Source: Ganoderma boninense
Lineage: Eukaryota > Basidiomycota > Agaricomycetes > Polyporales > Polyporaceae
NCBI GenBank assembly: GCA_002900995.3
Contig: PJEW03000030.1
Span: 1-37,710, forward strand
Direction of reading: 5' to 3'
Length of the DNA stretch: 37,710 nt
The translations under genes and the position numbers were made by a program. The notes under the pieces are model-generated. The model worked only from the letters and a program-made list of their open reading frames with translations, searched no databases and had not been told where the DNA came from. Below are positions 11,259-21,586 of the stretch, one piece after another; within the stretch, counting starts at the first letter, position 1, and every line of letters starts with the position of its first letter.

Positions 11259-11694
11259 TGTCACAGCCTATCGACTGCGCCACCAAACAAACAAACAAAG
11301 GGGCTCACTGATGGGGCACACAGGGGGTGGCAACAGAAGGGAAGGGGATAGATTGCCTAGACTAGAAGGCGCAGAGGGGCAGGGGCTGTTAGACTGCCTA
11401 CAGTGGAAGGGAGGGAAGAACAGAAGACAGAATCTGAGGTTCTTGATCCCTCATCACAGCCCTTTATATATTACATGGGAACGGTGCACAGACCATCAGT
11501 TTAGGGCAGGTCCCGGGACCTGTCGCAGGTGAGAGAATGATCTAAGAAGCAGATAAGATAGGGAAAGAGATAAGATAAAAGGAAGAGATGAGATAAAGGA
11601 AAGGGAGATAAGATAAAGGAAAAGATAAGATGAACTGAGAGATAACTTGTCCTGATAAGATGCCAGACTAAGTGTGGCACGAAAAACCGTGACA
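11259..11694 (-). repeat. 3' LTR of the Gypsy element
   Basis: 436 bp, TGTCACAG..CCGTGACA on the + strand. It contains ten GATA words within ~115 bp (11545-11660), and a TATATA box read on both strands near 11465. Confidence 0.9.
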
Positions 11695-11697
11695 CTA

Positions 11698-12020
11698 CCC
11701 CCTCTTCAAGACTTGAGCTCCAGCGAAATGTTCAAGCCAACCACGCCGGTTAAACTGCCTCTGGACTGGGCGCGGGTTTGTGAGCAAGATGGGCTGTGTG
11801 GCCTCTGGGTGTGCGACATGGAACTCATCCAACAAGTCCTTGCAATGTTTGACGTTCCGTACTGGCTCCCAGGTGGCTTCGCTAACATCGTATCCCACCC
11901 ACTTTACCAAGCACTGGACATATCCATAGTAGGTCTTCGAGTTGAGCATCTTTTCAACTTCAAACTCGTCATGGCCTTCTACTTCGATAGGATCGGGTTT
12001 GGTTGGGTTTCAGTCACGGA
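11698..12020 (-). pseudogene. Gypsy pol C-terminus: chromodomain
   Basis: The minus-strand stretch MLNSKTYYGYVQCLVKWVGY followed by EATWEPVRNV (11949-11860) is a classic chromodomain with its aromatic and W..W..E pattern. Chromodomains at the integrase C-terminus target insertion to marked chromatin. A TGA near 12008, right after YHEDEIRD, separates it from integrase; a one-base change from TGG or CGA would explain this stop. Confidence 0.85.
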
Positions 12021-13128
12021 TCTCGTCCTCGTGGTAGGGAATAAGCTTTGAGGCATGGAAAACTGGATAGACCTTGTTCTGTGGAGGCAGCTGGAGTTTG
12101 AAGTCCGCAGGTCCTACTTGCTCGACAATCTCGTAGGGGCCAAAGTTCTTGGCTGACAACTTGGCAGCTGACTGTTTGATCTTGAGGTCCTTTCCTTTGA
12201 GCAGTACTTTGTCTCCAACCTTGAATGGCACCTGGCTCTTGTACTGGTCGTAGTACCACTTCATCCGTTCAGCGGCCAAAGTCAGAGAGGCTTGTGCCTG
12301 TTCTCAGGCTTCCATGCAGTTTTGGAAGATTTCTTCAAGAGTTGGGAAGCCCAGCTCTCCTTGTACGTCTGGAGCCATCTTGGGGTTGTAGCCATACTCG
12401 ATGAAGAAGGGGGACAGGCCAGTAGACTCGTGTGCCATGTTGTTGTATGAAAACTCTGCTGAGGCGAGGAGGGTGGCCCAGTCATTGGGTCGGTGTTCGG
12501 TGAATATCCGCAAGTATTGTTCCAATGACTGGTTGACCTGTTCTGTCTGTCCATCTGTTTGAGGGTGGTATGTCATTGACGTTGATGCCCGGATTCCCAG
12601 CTTCTTGCAAAACTCCTTGAAGTGGGTGCTTGCGAACTGTGTTCCCCTATCTGAGATGACTTGCTGTGGAAGGCCATGTAACTTCAGGATGTGTTTGTAT
12701 ATGAGCTGGGCAGCATCCGAGGCTGAGAAGTGGTCATCACATGCAAAGAAGTGAGATCGTTTCATTAGCCGATCTACTACCACGGCGATTGCTGTGTATG
12801 TGTTACCATTCTTGTCATAGGACTTGGGGAGTTGGGTGATGAGGTCTATGCTCCACACTTCCCATGGGCCTGCTGGGACTTCGTTTGGCTGCAAGAGACC
12901 ATATGGGGGAACCCATGATGCTTTGTTTTGTTGGCATGTGTCACAGCCTTTGACGTACTTCTTGATATTGATTGTGATTCCTGGCCACCCGTAGTTGTGA
13001 GTGATGAGCTCCTGAGTCTTCCATCGGCCTTGGTGTCCAGCGAGTAGTGTGTCATGGTGGAGCTTTAGCAGGTCAAGCCATAGCTGTCTGTCCTTTGGCA
13101 CATAAACTTTGCCTCTACGGAGGAGCAA
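12010..13128 (-). pseudogene. Gypsy integrase
   Basis: The HHCC zinc finger (HHDTLLAGH ... GCDTCQQNK) is followed by the catalytic core: WSIDLITQLP (D), ISDRGTQFAS (D) and TDGQTEQVNQSLEQYLR (E). The C-terminal GPY-like segment FGPYEIVEQVGP (~12135) follows. The core frame 13128-12304 is intact at 274 codons. It is cut from the C-terminal 89 codons by a TGA after NCMEA (12304-12306). The protein would insert the cDNA into the genome. All catalytic residues are present despite the breaks. Confidence 0.9.
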
Positions 13129-15400
13129 GCCATTCTCAAAGTTCCATTCTTGTAGCGCCTTTCCAAACTCCTGGGGCTGCTGTTGAGCAGTGACCTATAA
13201 TCCTTGGTCATTGTGTCGTCTTCCAGTGCCTTTTTGATCCTTTCCAACAGTTGTTTATCGTCAACCTCTGAGGCATGCCCTGGCTGTATTGCTTTGATTG
13301 CAAAAAACTCTGGTTTCAAAAGGGTTTGGCTAGTGTTGTCACTGCTTACCCCCTCTTCATGATCTGGCCTCCTGGACAGAGGGTCCACACGAAGCATGGT
13401 TTTTCCAGGGCGGTGTCACAGGTTGAAGTTGAATCGTGAAAGGAAAAGGCTCCAGCAAGCTTGCCGTCGAGTGAGCTTCTGAGCCTGTTGGAAGTAGGTA
13501 AGGTTGAGGTGATCAGACCAGATTTTGACAAGGATTGGGTGTCCTTCCAAGTAGTGACGGTATTCCTCTAACACTCGTATAATTGCCAGTAGCTCCTTGT
13601 CATAGATCTCGTAGTTGCGTTCATGTTCATTTAATGACTTAGAGTAGAACACAACAGGGTGCCAGAGGTTGTCTTCTCCGAGCTGTTCTAACACTGCTCC
13701 AGTTGCAAAGTCAGATGAGTCGGTCTCTAGCCGGAATGGTGCAGTGTCGCTAGGGATCCTCAAGATTGGAGCTGTTGTAAACACAGTTTTGAGGGCCTGG
13801 AATGCTTGTTCTTGTGCTTCTTCCCATTTCCACGGAGAGTCTTTGCATGTTAGAACGGTTAAGGGACAGGCAATCTTGGAGAAGTCCTTGACGAACCGCC
13901 GGTAGAAGTTGGCCAGACCTAAAAATGCCTAGACATGCTTGACCTTGGTCGGAGTTGGCCAGTTCTTAACACCTTCGACCTTTGCGGGATCCATTGTGAT
14001 CGAATCCTTGGAGATAATCAGGCCTAGGAACTCAACTGACGGCTGCTCAAACTTGCACTTTTCTGGCTTGACAAAGAGGTCATTAGCTCGTAGCTTTTGT
14101 AGTACTTGTTCTGTGAGCTGCCGGTGTAGTGTGAGGTCATCCGTGAAGATGAGGATGTCCTCAATGTAGACTACAATGTTTCCTGTGGCAATTTCCTCCT
14201 TGAGTACTTCGTTCATTATAGCTTGGAAAGTGCTTGGCGCATTGCAAAGGCCGAATGTTATTACCATTGGCTCATGCAGTTCACGGTGGGTGATAAATGC
14301 TGCTTTCTCTTCGTCACCCTCCCGTATGCAGACATTGTTGTATCCCCATCTCAGGTCTAAGGAGGTGAAGATTGACGACTGAGAGAGTCGGTCAATCAAG
14401 TCCAGTATCTGTGGTATGGGAAACTTGTCCTTCTTGGTAGTGGCATTGAGGGCACAATAGTCCTGGACTAGCCGTAAACTCCCATCCTTCTTCTTGACAA
14501 AGAAAACTGGTGCTGCAGCAGGGCTCTTGGAACGTTGGATGTATTCTTTGCTTTCCTGCTCATTGATCCAACCATCCAGCGAGTTTTGTTCCTGGGGGTT
14601 TAACGGATAAAGCTTGGCTGGCTTAGGCAATGTTGCACCTTCTGCTAACTCGATTGGATGGTCGTAGGGCTTGCGTGTTGGCATCCGTTCTGACGCTGTC
14701 TTGGAGAAGACGTCACCATACTGGTGGTAATGTGTGGGGACATGACTAGACCAGTATCCCTTGTCTTGTTGTCCCAGTGTTTCTTCCTTCTTTTCTTCGA
14801 CACGTGCTCACAGTATCCTGGCATCAGGGTCATCCAAAAACTTTATCCAGTGCACAAACTGGTCAGTATTGTCCCAGGGCTCTGGTTCGAGCTGACTGTA
14901 GCTGTCTTGTGCAAACTCCTCTAACTGGGGCTTGTCTATGGCTTGGACCTCTTCTTCCTGTGTCAGCAGTTCCTCAGGGTGGCATGCGGCTGGGCATCGT
15001 GTGAAGTTGACTTGTCCATTCTTCCAATCAATTTCAGGGTTGTGTTCTCTTAAGAAGGTCATCCCAATGATGAGGTCTCAATTCTCAATGTCAGTAACCA
15101 AGAATGACTACCAGCTGGTGTGTTTTCCAATGGTGACCATGCATCGTGTGTAGTGGGTGATGAGGCCCTTCTTGTTTTCCGTTGTATCTGCATTGAACAC
15201 TTATATATCCCTGGAAAGCCACCGCAATTCTAAACCATGTTCCTGAACAAACTGATCGTGTGCAAAACTAGAGTAGGCTCCACAGTCTACTAGGACCTCT
15301 GTCTGGATTTCACATTTGCCTTGCTTGAGGGTAAGCCCTAGATCTAACGATTGCTTTTGCCTGCGAGATGAGGCAAGGTATATATAACGTGATCTAGGTA
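13065..15400 (-). pseudogene. Gypsy protease, reverse transcriptase and RNase H
   Basis: The protease active site reads DCGAYSSFAHDQF (~15285-15250) and its later motif LIIGMTFLREHN (~15075-15040). The RT frame is 14684-13929, with DGSLRLVQDYCALN, FGLCNAPSTFQA and the catalytic box YIEDI (14168-14154). The first Asp of the YxDD box is Glu here (codon 14160-14162), which should abolish polymerisation. RNase H has METDSSDFATGAVLEQ-like residues and YDKELLAII (13784-13416). In-frame stops include TAA and TAG in the protease, TGA in IEN*DLII (~15078), TAG after KVKHV (13929-13931) and TGA after FNFNL (~13416). Most fit single C-to-T or G-to-A changes. Confidence 0.88.
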
Positions 15401-15466
15401 CAAAAGACTCCTCTAAGTGGCTTACGCTACTACTACATATAGACCGGATGTTACGACCAGACTTTG

Positions 15467-16735
15467 TTACATCCGCTGGAGAAAATCCTGCTCATCAACC
15501 TCGATGATCTGTGTGGTAGTCTCCTGCTCTGGGGCCTTGTTCTTCTTCTCAAACTCCTTGAGTGCATTGATGACAAACTCCATTCGGTCTTGATCTTGAC
15601 TGTCTTCACCCATAGTGCATACCTGAGTGCTTTTTGCCTTTGTCGCATCCGGGAGCTCGTAGTACCCTTTGTATACCAGGTTTTGACACTTGACACCAGT
15701 CTTGAAGGGATGCCGACCACAGCGGAAACAGAGCTTCTTGGCGAGCCATTCCTCCTGCTCCTTGGAGAGCTTTTCTGGTTTGCGTACTATGTTGATGTCC
15801 ATGGCATTTGGGTCTTGGGCAGGCCTTGATGACATTGGCTGATGGACTCCTCGGTAGTTCATCTTGATCCCTAGTGCCCAGTCTAAGAAGTCTTCCCACT
15901 GGTCCGGAACTGTGAGCGGTGACAAGGAGCGATGGGTGGTCATGGTTGTAAACAGGTCTCCTTTGCACTGAGACTCGATCCGTCAGATAAGTTCCACATC
16001 GGAGTAGCCAGACTTGATAGCAAAATGGTGGAAGTTTTCCACAAACAAGGCCAGTGACGCATGTGACTTCCTGCAATGGTCCTCTAGTGACTGTTGGGCT
16101 GACTTTTCAGGGGCCAGTTCTCGGTATCCACTCTGGAGTTAGTTCACAAAGTTGTCCCATGTACCGAGTGGGACTCCTTCGGCTGCTTTCTGGGCGTAGT
16201 CATCCATGTAGGACTGAGCTCCTCCTTCTAAGAACAGTAGAGCTGTGGTGATCTTGTCGTCCTCCGATGTGATGTTCTGGTACCTAAACCAAATTCCGAG
16301 CTTTTGGAACCATTGTTCGACTGTCAGGTCCGGCGTCTTGCCTTTAAACTTTGGCGGGTCTGCGATCTTGGGCCGACTAGGGGCGTGTGCAGGTGTGCCG
16401 TGGGAGCGTGTACCAGTCGGGTGGGAGGCCAGTGAGCTAACTTGTGCTTGGAGCTGCTTGATAGCATTGATGAGAGTTCCATGGTTTTGATTAAACACGT
16501 CTCCATCTGCCTTGAGCACAACCAGTTCAGCTTTCAGTTTCTCGTTCTCATCCTCTAGATTCTTGCATCGAGAGCAGAGGTTGTCCGTGTCATCCGTGTA
16601 CGTTATGTTGCTAACCTTCTTGTTCATGAGGACCAGGACCTTTAGCCTGTGAATCTTGACAGTTTTCTGGTTGTGGTGTTCGTACATTTTGTTGCCAAGC
16701 TGGTTGTATGCTTCCGTGACCATTTTCCGTGTCAT
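15467..16735 (-). pseudogene. Gypsy gag (nucleocapsid polyprotein)
   Basis: It starts at ATG 16735-16733 (MTRKMVTEAYNQLGNKM). A coiled-coil-like stretch follows (LEDENEKLKAELVVLKAD, ~16560-16510), then the capsid region PPKFKGKTPDLTVEQWFQKL and a degenerate zinc knuckle CFRCGRHPFKTGVKC (~15745-15700) that lacks the usual CX2CX4HX4C spacing. It stops at TAA ~16137 and TGA ~15977. The start codon lies inside the 5 bp duplication created by the solo LTR next to it. Confidence 0.8.
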
Positions 16736-16736
16736 G

Positions 16737-17174
16737 TGTCACGGTTTTTCGCGCCACACTCGGTCTGGCATCTTATCAGGACAAGTTATCTCTCGGTTCA
16801 TCTTATCTTTTCCTTTATCTTATCTCCCTTTCCCTTATCTCATCTCTCCCTCTTATCTTATCTCTTTCCCTATCTTATCTGCTTCTTAGATCATTCTCTC
16901 ACCTGCGACAGGTCCCGGGACCTGCCCTGAACTGATGGTCTGTGCACCGTTCCCATGTAATATATAAAGGGCTGTGATGTGGGATCAAGAACCTCAGATT
17001 CTGTCCTCTGTTCTTCCCTCCCTTCCACTGTAGGCAGCCTAACAGCCCCTGCCCCTCTGCACCTTCTAGTCTAGGCAATCCATCCTCTTCCCTTCTGTTG
17101 CCACCCCCTGTGTGTGCCCCATCAGTGAGCCCTTTTGTTTGTTTGTTTGGTGGCGCAGTCAATAGGCTGTGACA
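16737..17174 (+). mobile_element. Solo LTR of the same Gypsy family, inverted, inserted at the gag start codon
   Basis: 438 bp, the reverse complement of the two element LTRs. It is bounded by TCATG at 16732-16736 and TCATG at 17175-17179, a perfect 5 bp target duplication. It is therefore an independent insertion that later lost its body by LTR-LTR recombination, and not a terminal repeat of the surrounding element. Confidence 0.9.
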
Positions 17175-17179
17175 TCATG

Positions 17180-17978
17180 TCGTCTCACCTAAATTGTGTG
17201 GGTTCAGCACTGAGAACCAGGAACCCATTGCCATTGTTTTTAAATTACTACCCAAACATGTCTAGCTTTCCAACAGTGTTCACTACCTTAGGGAAGTTCT
17301 TCTTCAACTCCTTAAAACTAATGTTCCCAACCTCCTTGCAGAACCACTCAATCTGTTGTCACTGAGGGTGTGTCCACTCCAAGCCATGTGCGTTGAGGTT
17401 TGTGGCAATCCACTCTAGTTGGTCAGCAATGTGCTAGACAGCCAGAACATTGAGGGCTGGGAGGTTGATGAAGAAGTCCTTGTGGTCGAAGATGGCTTGG
17501 AGGTGGGTAAGGACAGCATTGACCTTGGACTCGATAATAGCGAGGCTGTCCTTTGGGTTGATGTGGCTAAAACTGGGCAGTAGAGTGGCTAAGATTTGGC
17601 ACTGTAGGGGTAGGTGTGGGACGTGGGGAGTGGTGGTCTAGACAGGGGTAGGAGCCTGGGCACAAACCAGCCTGGGCAATAGCTGGGACAGGGGGATGGA
17701 TGGGGGCAGGGCTTTACGCCAAGGGACAAGAGGTGTGTGCTCCTTGTGACGGTAGCAAAGGTGATCCTTTGCACAATCCGCAAGTACACAGGAAATCTGT
17801 TCTTGGACTGGGAGGTGACCGTGCCTCTTGGTGTGGCAATGGGTAAACTCCTGGAGACCAAACTCCTCAGAGGGGAAGGAGATGGGGGATGATAAACATT
17901 TATAAAACTCCTAGAGAGAGGAAAGACGGCTGGCTAGTGGGGGCACTAAGCCAGGGGCCTGTGGGTTAGATTGTCTAA
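17180..17978 (-). other. Gypsy 5' leader with a broken reading frame
   Basis: It lies between the 5' LTR and gag. A minus-strand frame runs AIIESKVNAVLTHLQAIFDH .. HIADQLEWIATNLNAHGLEW .. FPKVVNTVGKLDMFG (~17600-17240). TAG and TGA replace probable Trp codons, and it stops before gag. I do not recognise it; it may be an N-terminal gag extension or an extra ORF. No clear primer binding site could be assigned next to the LTR. Confidence 0.4.
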
Positions 17979-18405
17979 TGTCACAGCCTATTGACTGCAC
18001 CAACAAACAAAGGGGCTCACTGATGGGGCACACAGGGGGTGGCAGCAGAAGGAAAGAGGAAAGATTGCCTAGACTAGAAGGTGCAGAGAGGCAGGGGCTG
18101 TTAGGCTGCCTACAGTGAAAGGGAGGGAAGAACAGAAGACAGAATCTGAGGTTCTTGATCCCACATCACAGCCCTTTATATATTACATGGGAACAGTGCA
18201 CAAACCATCAGTTCAGGACAGGTCCTGGGACCTGTCGCAGGTGAGAGAATGATCCAAGAAGCAGATAAGATAGAAAAGAGATAAGATAAAAGGAAGAGAT
18301 GAGATAAAGGAAAGGGAGATAAGATAAAGGAAAAGATAAGATGAACCGAGAGATAACTTGTCCTGATAAGATGCCAGACTAAGCGTGGTGCAAAAAACTG
18401 TGACA
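17979..18405 (-). repeat. 5' LTR of the Gypsy element
   Basis: 427 bp, in direct orientation to 11259-11694 and about 93% alike by eye. It starts TGTCACAG and ends CTGTGACA. It has the same GATA-word cluster (~18265-18370). Confidence 0.9.
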
Positions 18406-20371
18406 AAAATGCAACAAACTGAGTGATGCTTTGATGGCGGTAAAATGACGATGATAAATATGTGCCTGCCACGAGGTTATTGGAAGAAAAAAAAAAGTGT
18501 TCACAGCCTTCAAAGTCCTCTTTCCCAGTACCTGTCATGTACAGCGGGAGGTATCGGACTTGGCAGCCACAATTGTGGCTGTGGCTGTGGAACGACGGGA
18601 CAACAAACTCAACTCACATGTCCACTGCCTTCTTGTCCAAAAAGGGACTGTTGCGAACCATCTTGGCAAATTTGCAACCAATGTTGTAGCCAATTAGGAG
18701 TCTCTCACCATATACTTTGACCAGTCTCGCAATGATAGTGAGTGGATACTTCATCCTGTTGCCTGACGTTAACTTAGGCTCAATAATGTACTAAAATTAG
18801 GTCTGTTACAGCTTGCCGCTGCAAATCATGTCACACATAATGAGGACATGTCCGTTGCAACAAAGGCACACGAAGACACCGCTCACTGTGAACATCTTCT
18901 TGCACACTTCGGGACCGGCATTTCACCACCGCTCCTCACAAACAGAGATCGGATCCGTGGTGGCGCTGTCACCTAGCTCAGCGCTCTCAAGGGTGTGGTC
19001 GCCACCGCTGTCACCGCTGTCATTGACAACCTAATAAAATTGTTAGTCCAGCTACCAACAAGCTGATGAAGACCGCATACCTGCTTCGCTTTGCTGACTA
19101 CATCTTTGTATATGTCAACAAGGTGTTCAGGAATGAACAGGTCTGTGGGGACATGGCGGGAATTGATGCGAGGCATCCTGCCCCAAAACTTGGTGTCTAC
19201 AAGCTTCAAGGACTGATTCCCGTCAAGTGTCACAAGGAGAGAATGGTCAAGAGGGGGCTCATTCTCAAGCTTGTACAAACACAGTGCGCATGCATTGAGC
19301 ATGCGGTAGTTATTCCTATCTTGCCTCAGTGCAGTGCAGGTGAGCTCATCCACCCCGGCCAGAATGTCAAGATATTGGTCATAGGTGATGCTGAACTGAT
19401 TAACAAGTGTACATTGATAGGGGACCTATATTATATAAGCAACAATAGAAAATAAAGCACTTCTCTTAGAAGCGTACTGCATGGAGATAGCACAGCGTGC
19501 GGACTTGTGCCTGGAGACTGAGTCAGGGACATACCCAATGGAATTGCCAGTATGCTTCCAGGGTCTGGAACATGATAACAACCACTGGGGCTACAGGCGC
19601 AGTCCTGAGATATCCTTCACACACAAGGATAACATTGACAGTTTTGGTGACAGAGGTACACCTAAATGTCCAGGTGGAGGTCTCTGCAACATTCATTAGG
19701 AACACATACTTTGCTGACTACAATATTTGAGGAGCAACTTACCAAAAAAATCAATGAGCACTATTTCAAATAGATGGGTGTCCTCCATCTCTGATGTGTC
19801 CTCCAAAACAAGCTCCACTTGCCACTCAAGATAGGCGGCATTAAGCTCATCGTGTTGACTCAGCCATTGAGCATGCTGATGTTCTGTGCAATCATTGCAA
19901 AGGCGATTGTCGACTCATTTGCTGCGCCCCCAGGTGGTGCTGAATTTACAGATAAAAAAGTAATAAGTTAAATACACTCACCGCTTTGGTTCCTTGAAAA
20001 GAGAGCGGCAAAGGTTGTCCTCTCCACCCTCATAACTGATGAACATTCCCTCCTCTCCCAGCAGCAGAGTATGCATTGCGTGCTCATCATCATCGGAGTG
20101 TTTGCCACCATTATTGATGTCCGCCCGCATTTGACGATCTTCAAAAGTCATGCCTACTGTGCCATTGTACAGCTGTGAGTAAATGAGCTGAGAATAAAAC
20201 TGACTCACCTGAAATCAAGTCCAATCACTGCTTCTTTGCCTCCTTGCAACACTGTGAATGTTGAGATAGCTTGAGGGTTGCCTTAGATGTCCGGCAGCCC
20301 AATGGCCCAGAGGGCACATGGATGTCGACAGCTCGCGAGACACTGCTCTTGGTCCTCCGCCTTTGGCCCTG
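18406..20371 (-). pseudogene. KDZ transposase, N-terminal and catalytic part
   Basis: In minus-strand order: a low-similarity N-terminal exon (MQGQRRRTKSSV, ~20371) and an acidic exon 20160-19983 with a GTGAGT donor. Next comes VCEGYLRTAPVAPVVVIMF (~19650-19590), then QFSITYDQYLDILAGVDEL (~19405). The CxC1-type core follows: LNACALCLYKLENEPPLDHS and LVTLDGNQSLK (~19295-19205), YPLTIIARLVKVYG, YNIGCKF (~18690), FHSHSHNCGCQ, and TGKEDFEGCEHFF (~18515). These match the family's DGNxSLK, YDIGC, HxHxxxC and EDxEGCERFF blocks. The Asp of YDIGC is Asn here (codon 18683-18685). A TGA follows KKAVDM. The frame runs into the Gypsy LTR at 18405. Confidence 0.8.
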
Positions 20372-20754
20372 CATAGATCCTGAGGGAGACTTATGACAAA
20401 AAAAGTGTAGATAGTGAAGGGTCCATGAGAAAGTGAGCAGTGAAAAGTTGATCGGTTCACAGTGCCTGTGAAGCATGAAGCATAGAGCCGAACTGGGAGA
20501 GGGAACACGTGCATGTGAGCTAAAACAAGAAGTCATACTGAATGCCATGTTAGCTCCAGGTGCAAATGACACCTCACACAGTGAAACACGGCCTAAAAAG
20601 ACTTGCCAGAGTGCCACCCTCAAGCAGAAAGCATGACACTGGAGGATTTATGTGTCAGCAAACAAAACTGTGGTGAGGCATGGAGAGAAAAACATATCAG
20701 CGCCGTGATAACATACAGACCAGATAGGTTGCAGTAGTGGGTGGGAGTCCAGAA

Positions 20755-20955
20755 CATACCAGTGGAGGGCTCTTGGGGACGGCTGCAGCATAGGCGCTCG
20801 CGGGCAGGAGTCGAGAACATATAGGAGGTGCTAGGAGATGGCAACATAGTGCGGGGAGCTGTGGGAAGGAAACCAAGACATATGTGGAGGGCACCAGGGG
20901 ACGGCAGCATAGAGCGGGGGGTTGTGGAAAGGGAACTGAGGACATACTGAAGGGA
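20755..20955. repeat. Tandem repeat, three diverged ~61-64 bp units
   Basis: Units begin at each ACATA(C/T) near 20755, 20818 and 20879, with a partial unit at 20943. On the minus strand each carries a GTATGT-like word followed by a pyrimidine-rich run, so it resembles a reiterated splice-donor plus polypyrimidine segment. It lies between the right inverted repeat and the transposase. Confidence 0.55.
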
Positions 20956-21019
20956 AGCACTTAGAGAGAAGGAAAACATACCTTCAGGAGCAGCTGAACA
21001 AATATCTTTACTGATTCCA

Positions 21020-21362
21020 AGAAACACAGGAGAACCTCACTCATCCAATGCATTAGCAGGGCAGGGTCCTTCCTAAAGCGGGTCTTAGCACACTGTCAGG
21101 TGGAATTGTTGTGGTGCCAGCACCACAGATGCAAACACTTACTGATTGGGAAGGCTTGACATGTGGCTGACTTGGAACAAAGGAAACATATGGCGGACGC
21201 TTAGCCCTCAAGAGACGCTCTGCTTATCTATCATGAATAACAAGAATTATCAGAACCATTATTGAGCAGTACGCAGCCCAGGGCGAACTGGCACTAATAA
21301 GAAGAGAATACATATTTATAGTACCCCCACTAATTAGTGTCCGAAGGTGGGACGATCAGGTG
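21020..21362 (-). repeat. Right terminal inverted repeat of the KDZ element; promoter side of the transposase
   Basis: Inverted copy of 5869-6219. The minus-strand TACTATAAATATG is at 21323-21311 and the GTAAGT donor at 21142-21137. It points toward the transposase about 0.65-1 kb away, so it is the likely promoter and first exon. Confidence 0.75.
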
Positions 21363-21369
21363 GGGTTTT

Positions 21370-21586
21370 GATATCTCCTGCAATTCCCTAACCTAAAGTG
21401 ACTGAGGTCGAGCAGGGCAGCAGAAAAGCAAGGAGATTCTGGTTGTCCTATACAGTCATCATAGTACAGAGGCAAATGGATGAGCTACAAAACAGTACAA
21501 TTCCGCTCCATATCATACATTGAAAACTCTTGGCAAACAAGTGCTTGCTCACTTGCCAAAATCCGTGCTCCAACAAGGGGTATATG
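21370..21586. other. Short unique interval
   Basis: Between the KDZ target duplication and the Copia solo LTR. No coding or repeat signal seen. Confidence 0.4.

Larger units (their letters stand above)
11259..18405 (-). mobile_element. Ty3/Gypsy chromovirus (chromodomain LTR retrotransposon), inactivated, inserted in the KDZ transposase
   Basis: The LTRs 11259-11694 (436 bp) and 17979-18405 (427 bp) are direct repeats with TGTCAC..GTGACA ends. Coding order on the minus strand is gag, protease, RT, RNase H, integrase, chromodomain. A purine tract (AAGAGGGGGTAG on the minus strand, 11695-11706) abuts the 3' LTR. The flanks AAAAC (11254-11258) and AAAAT (18406-18410) are a 5 bp target duplication with one mismatch. 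KDZ transposase sequence continues on both sides, which proves insertion into it. At least nine in-frame stops, an altered RT box and a solo LTR in gag show it is dead. Confidence 0.9.
5869..21362 (-). mobile_element. KDZ (Kyakuja-Dileera-Zisupton) DNA transposon, ~15.5 kb with nested insertions
   Basis: Two ~350 bp sequences in inverted orientation (5869-6219 and 21020-21362, about 90% alike by eye) bound a segment holding a minus-strand KDZ transposase. Directly outside, GGGGTTTT is read at 5861-5868 and GGGGTTTT at 21362-21369. If the repeat starts with C, the duplication is GGGTTTT (7 bp); if it starts with A, it is 8 bp. An 8 bp duplication is what I recall for Zisupton elements. Removing the Gypsy insertion (7.1 kb) and the 460 bp solo LTR leaves about 7.9 kb, about 3 kb of it transposase. 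The transposase carries stops and a changed catalytic residue, so this copy is probably dead. Confidence 0.75.

Noticed and set aside
11259..17174. DNA transposon with ~436 bp terminal inverted repeats enclosing Gypsy genes
   Set aside because: The right repeat has its own TCATG duplication, and a third, correctly oriented LTR at 17979-18405 completes a normal retrotransposon.
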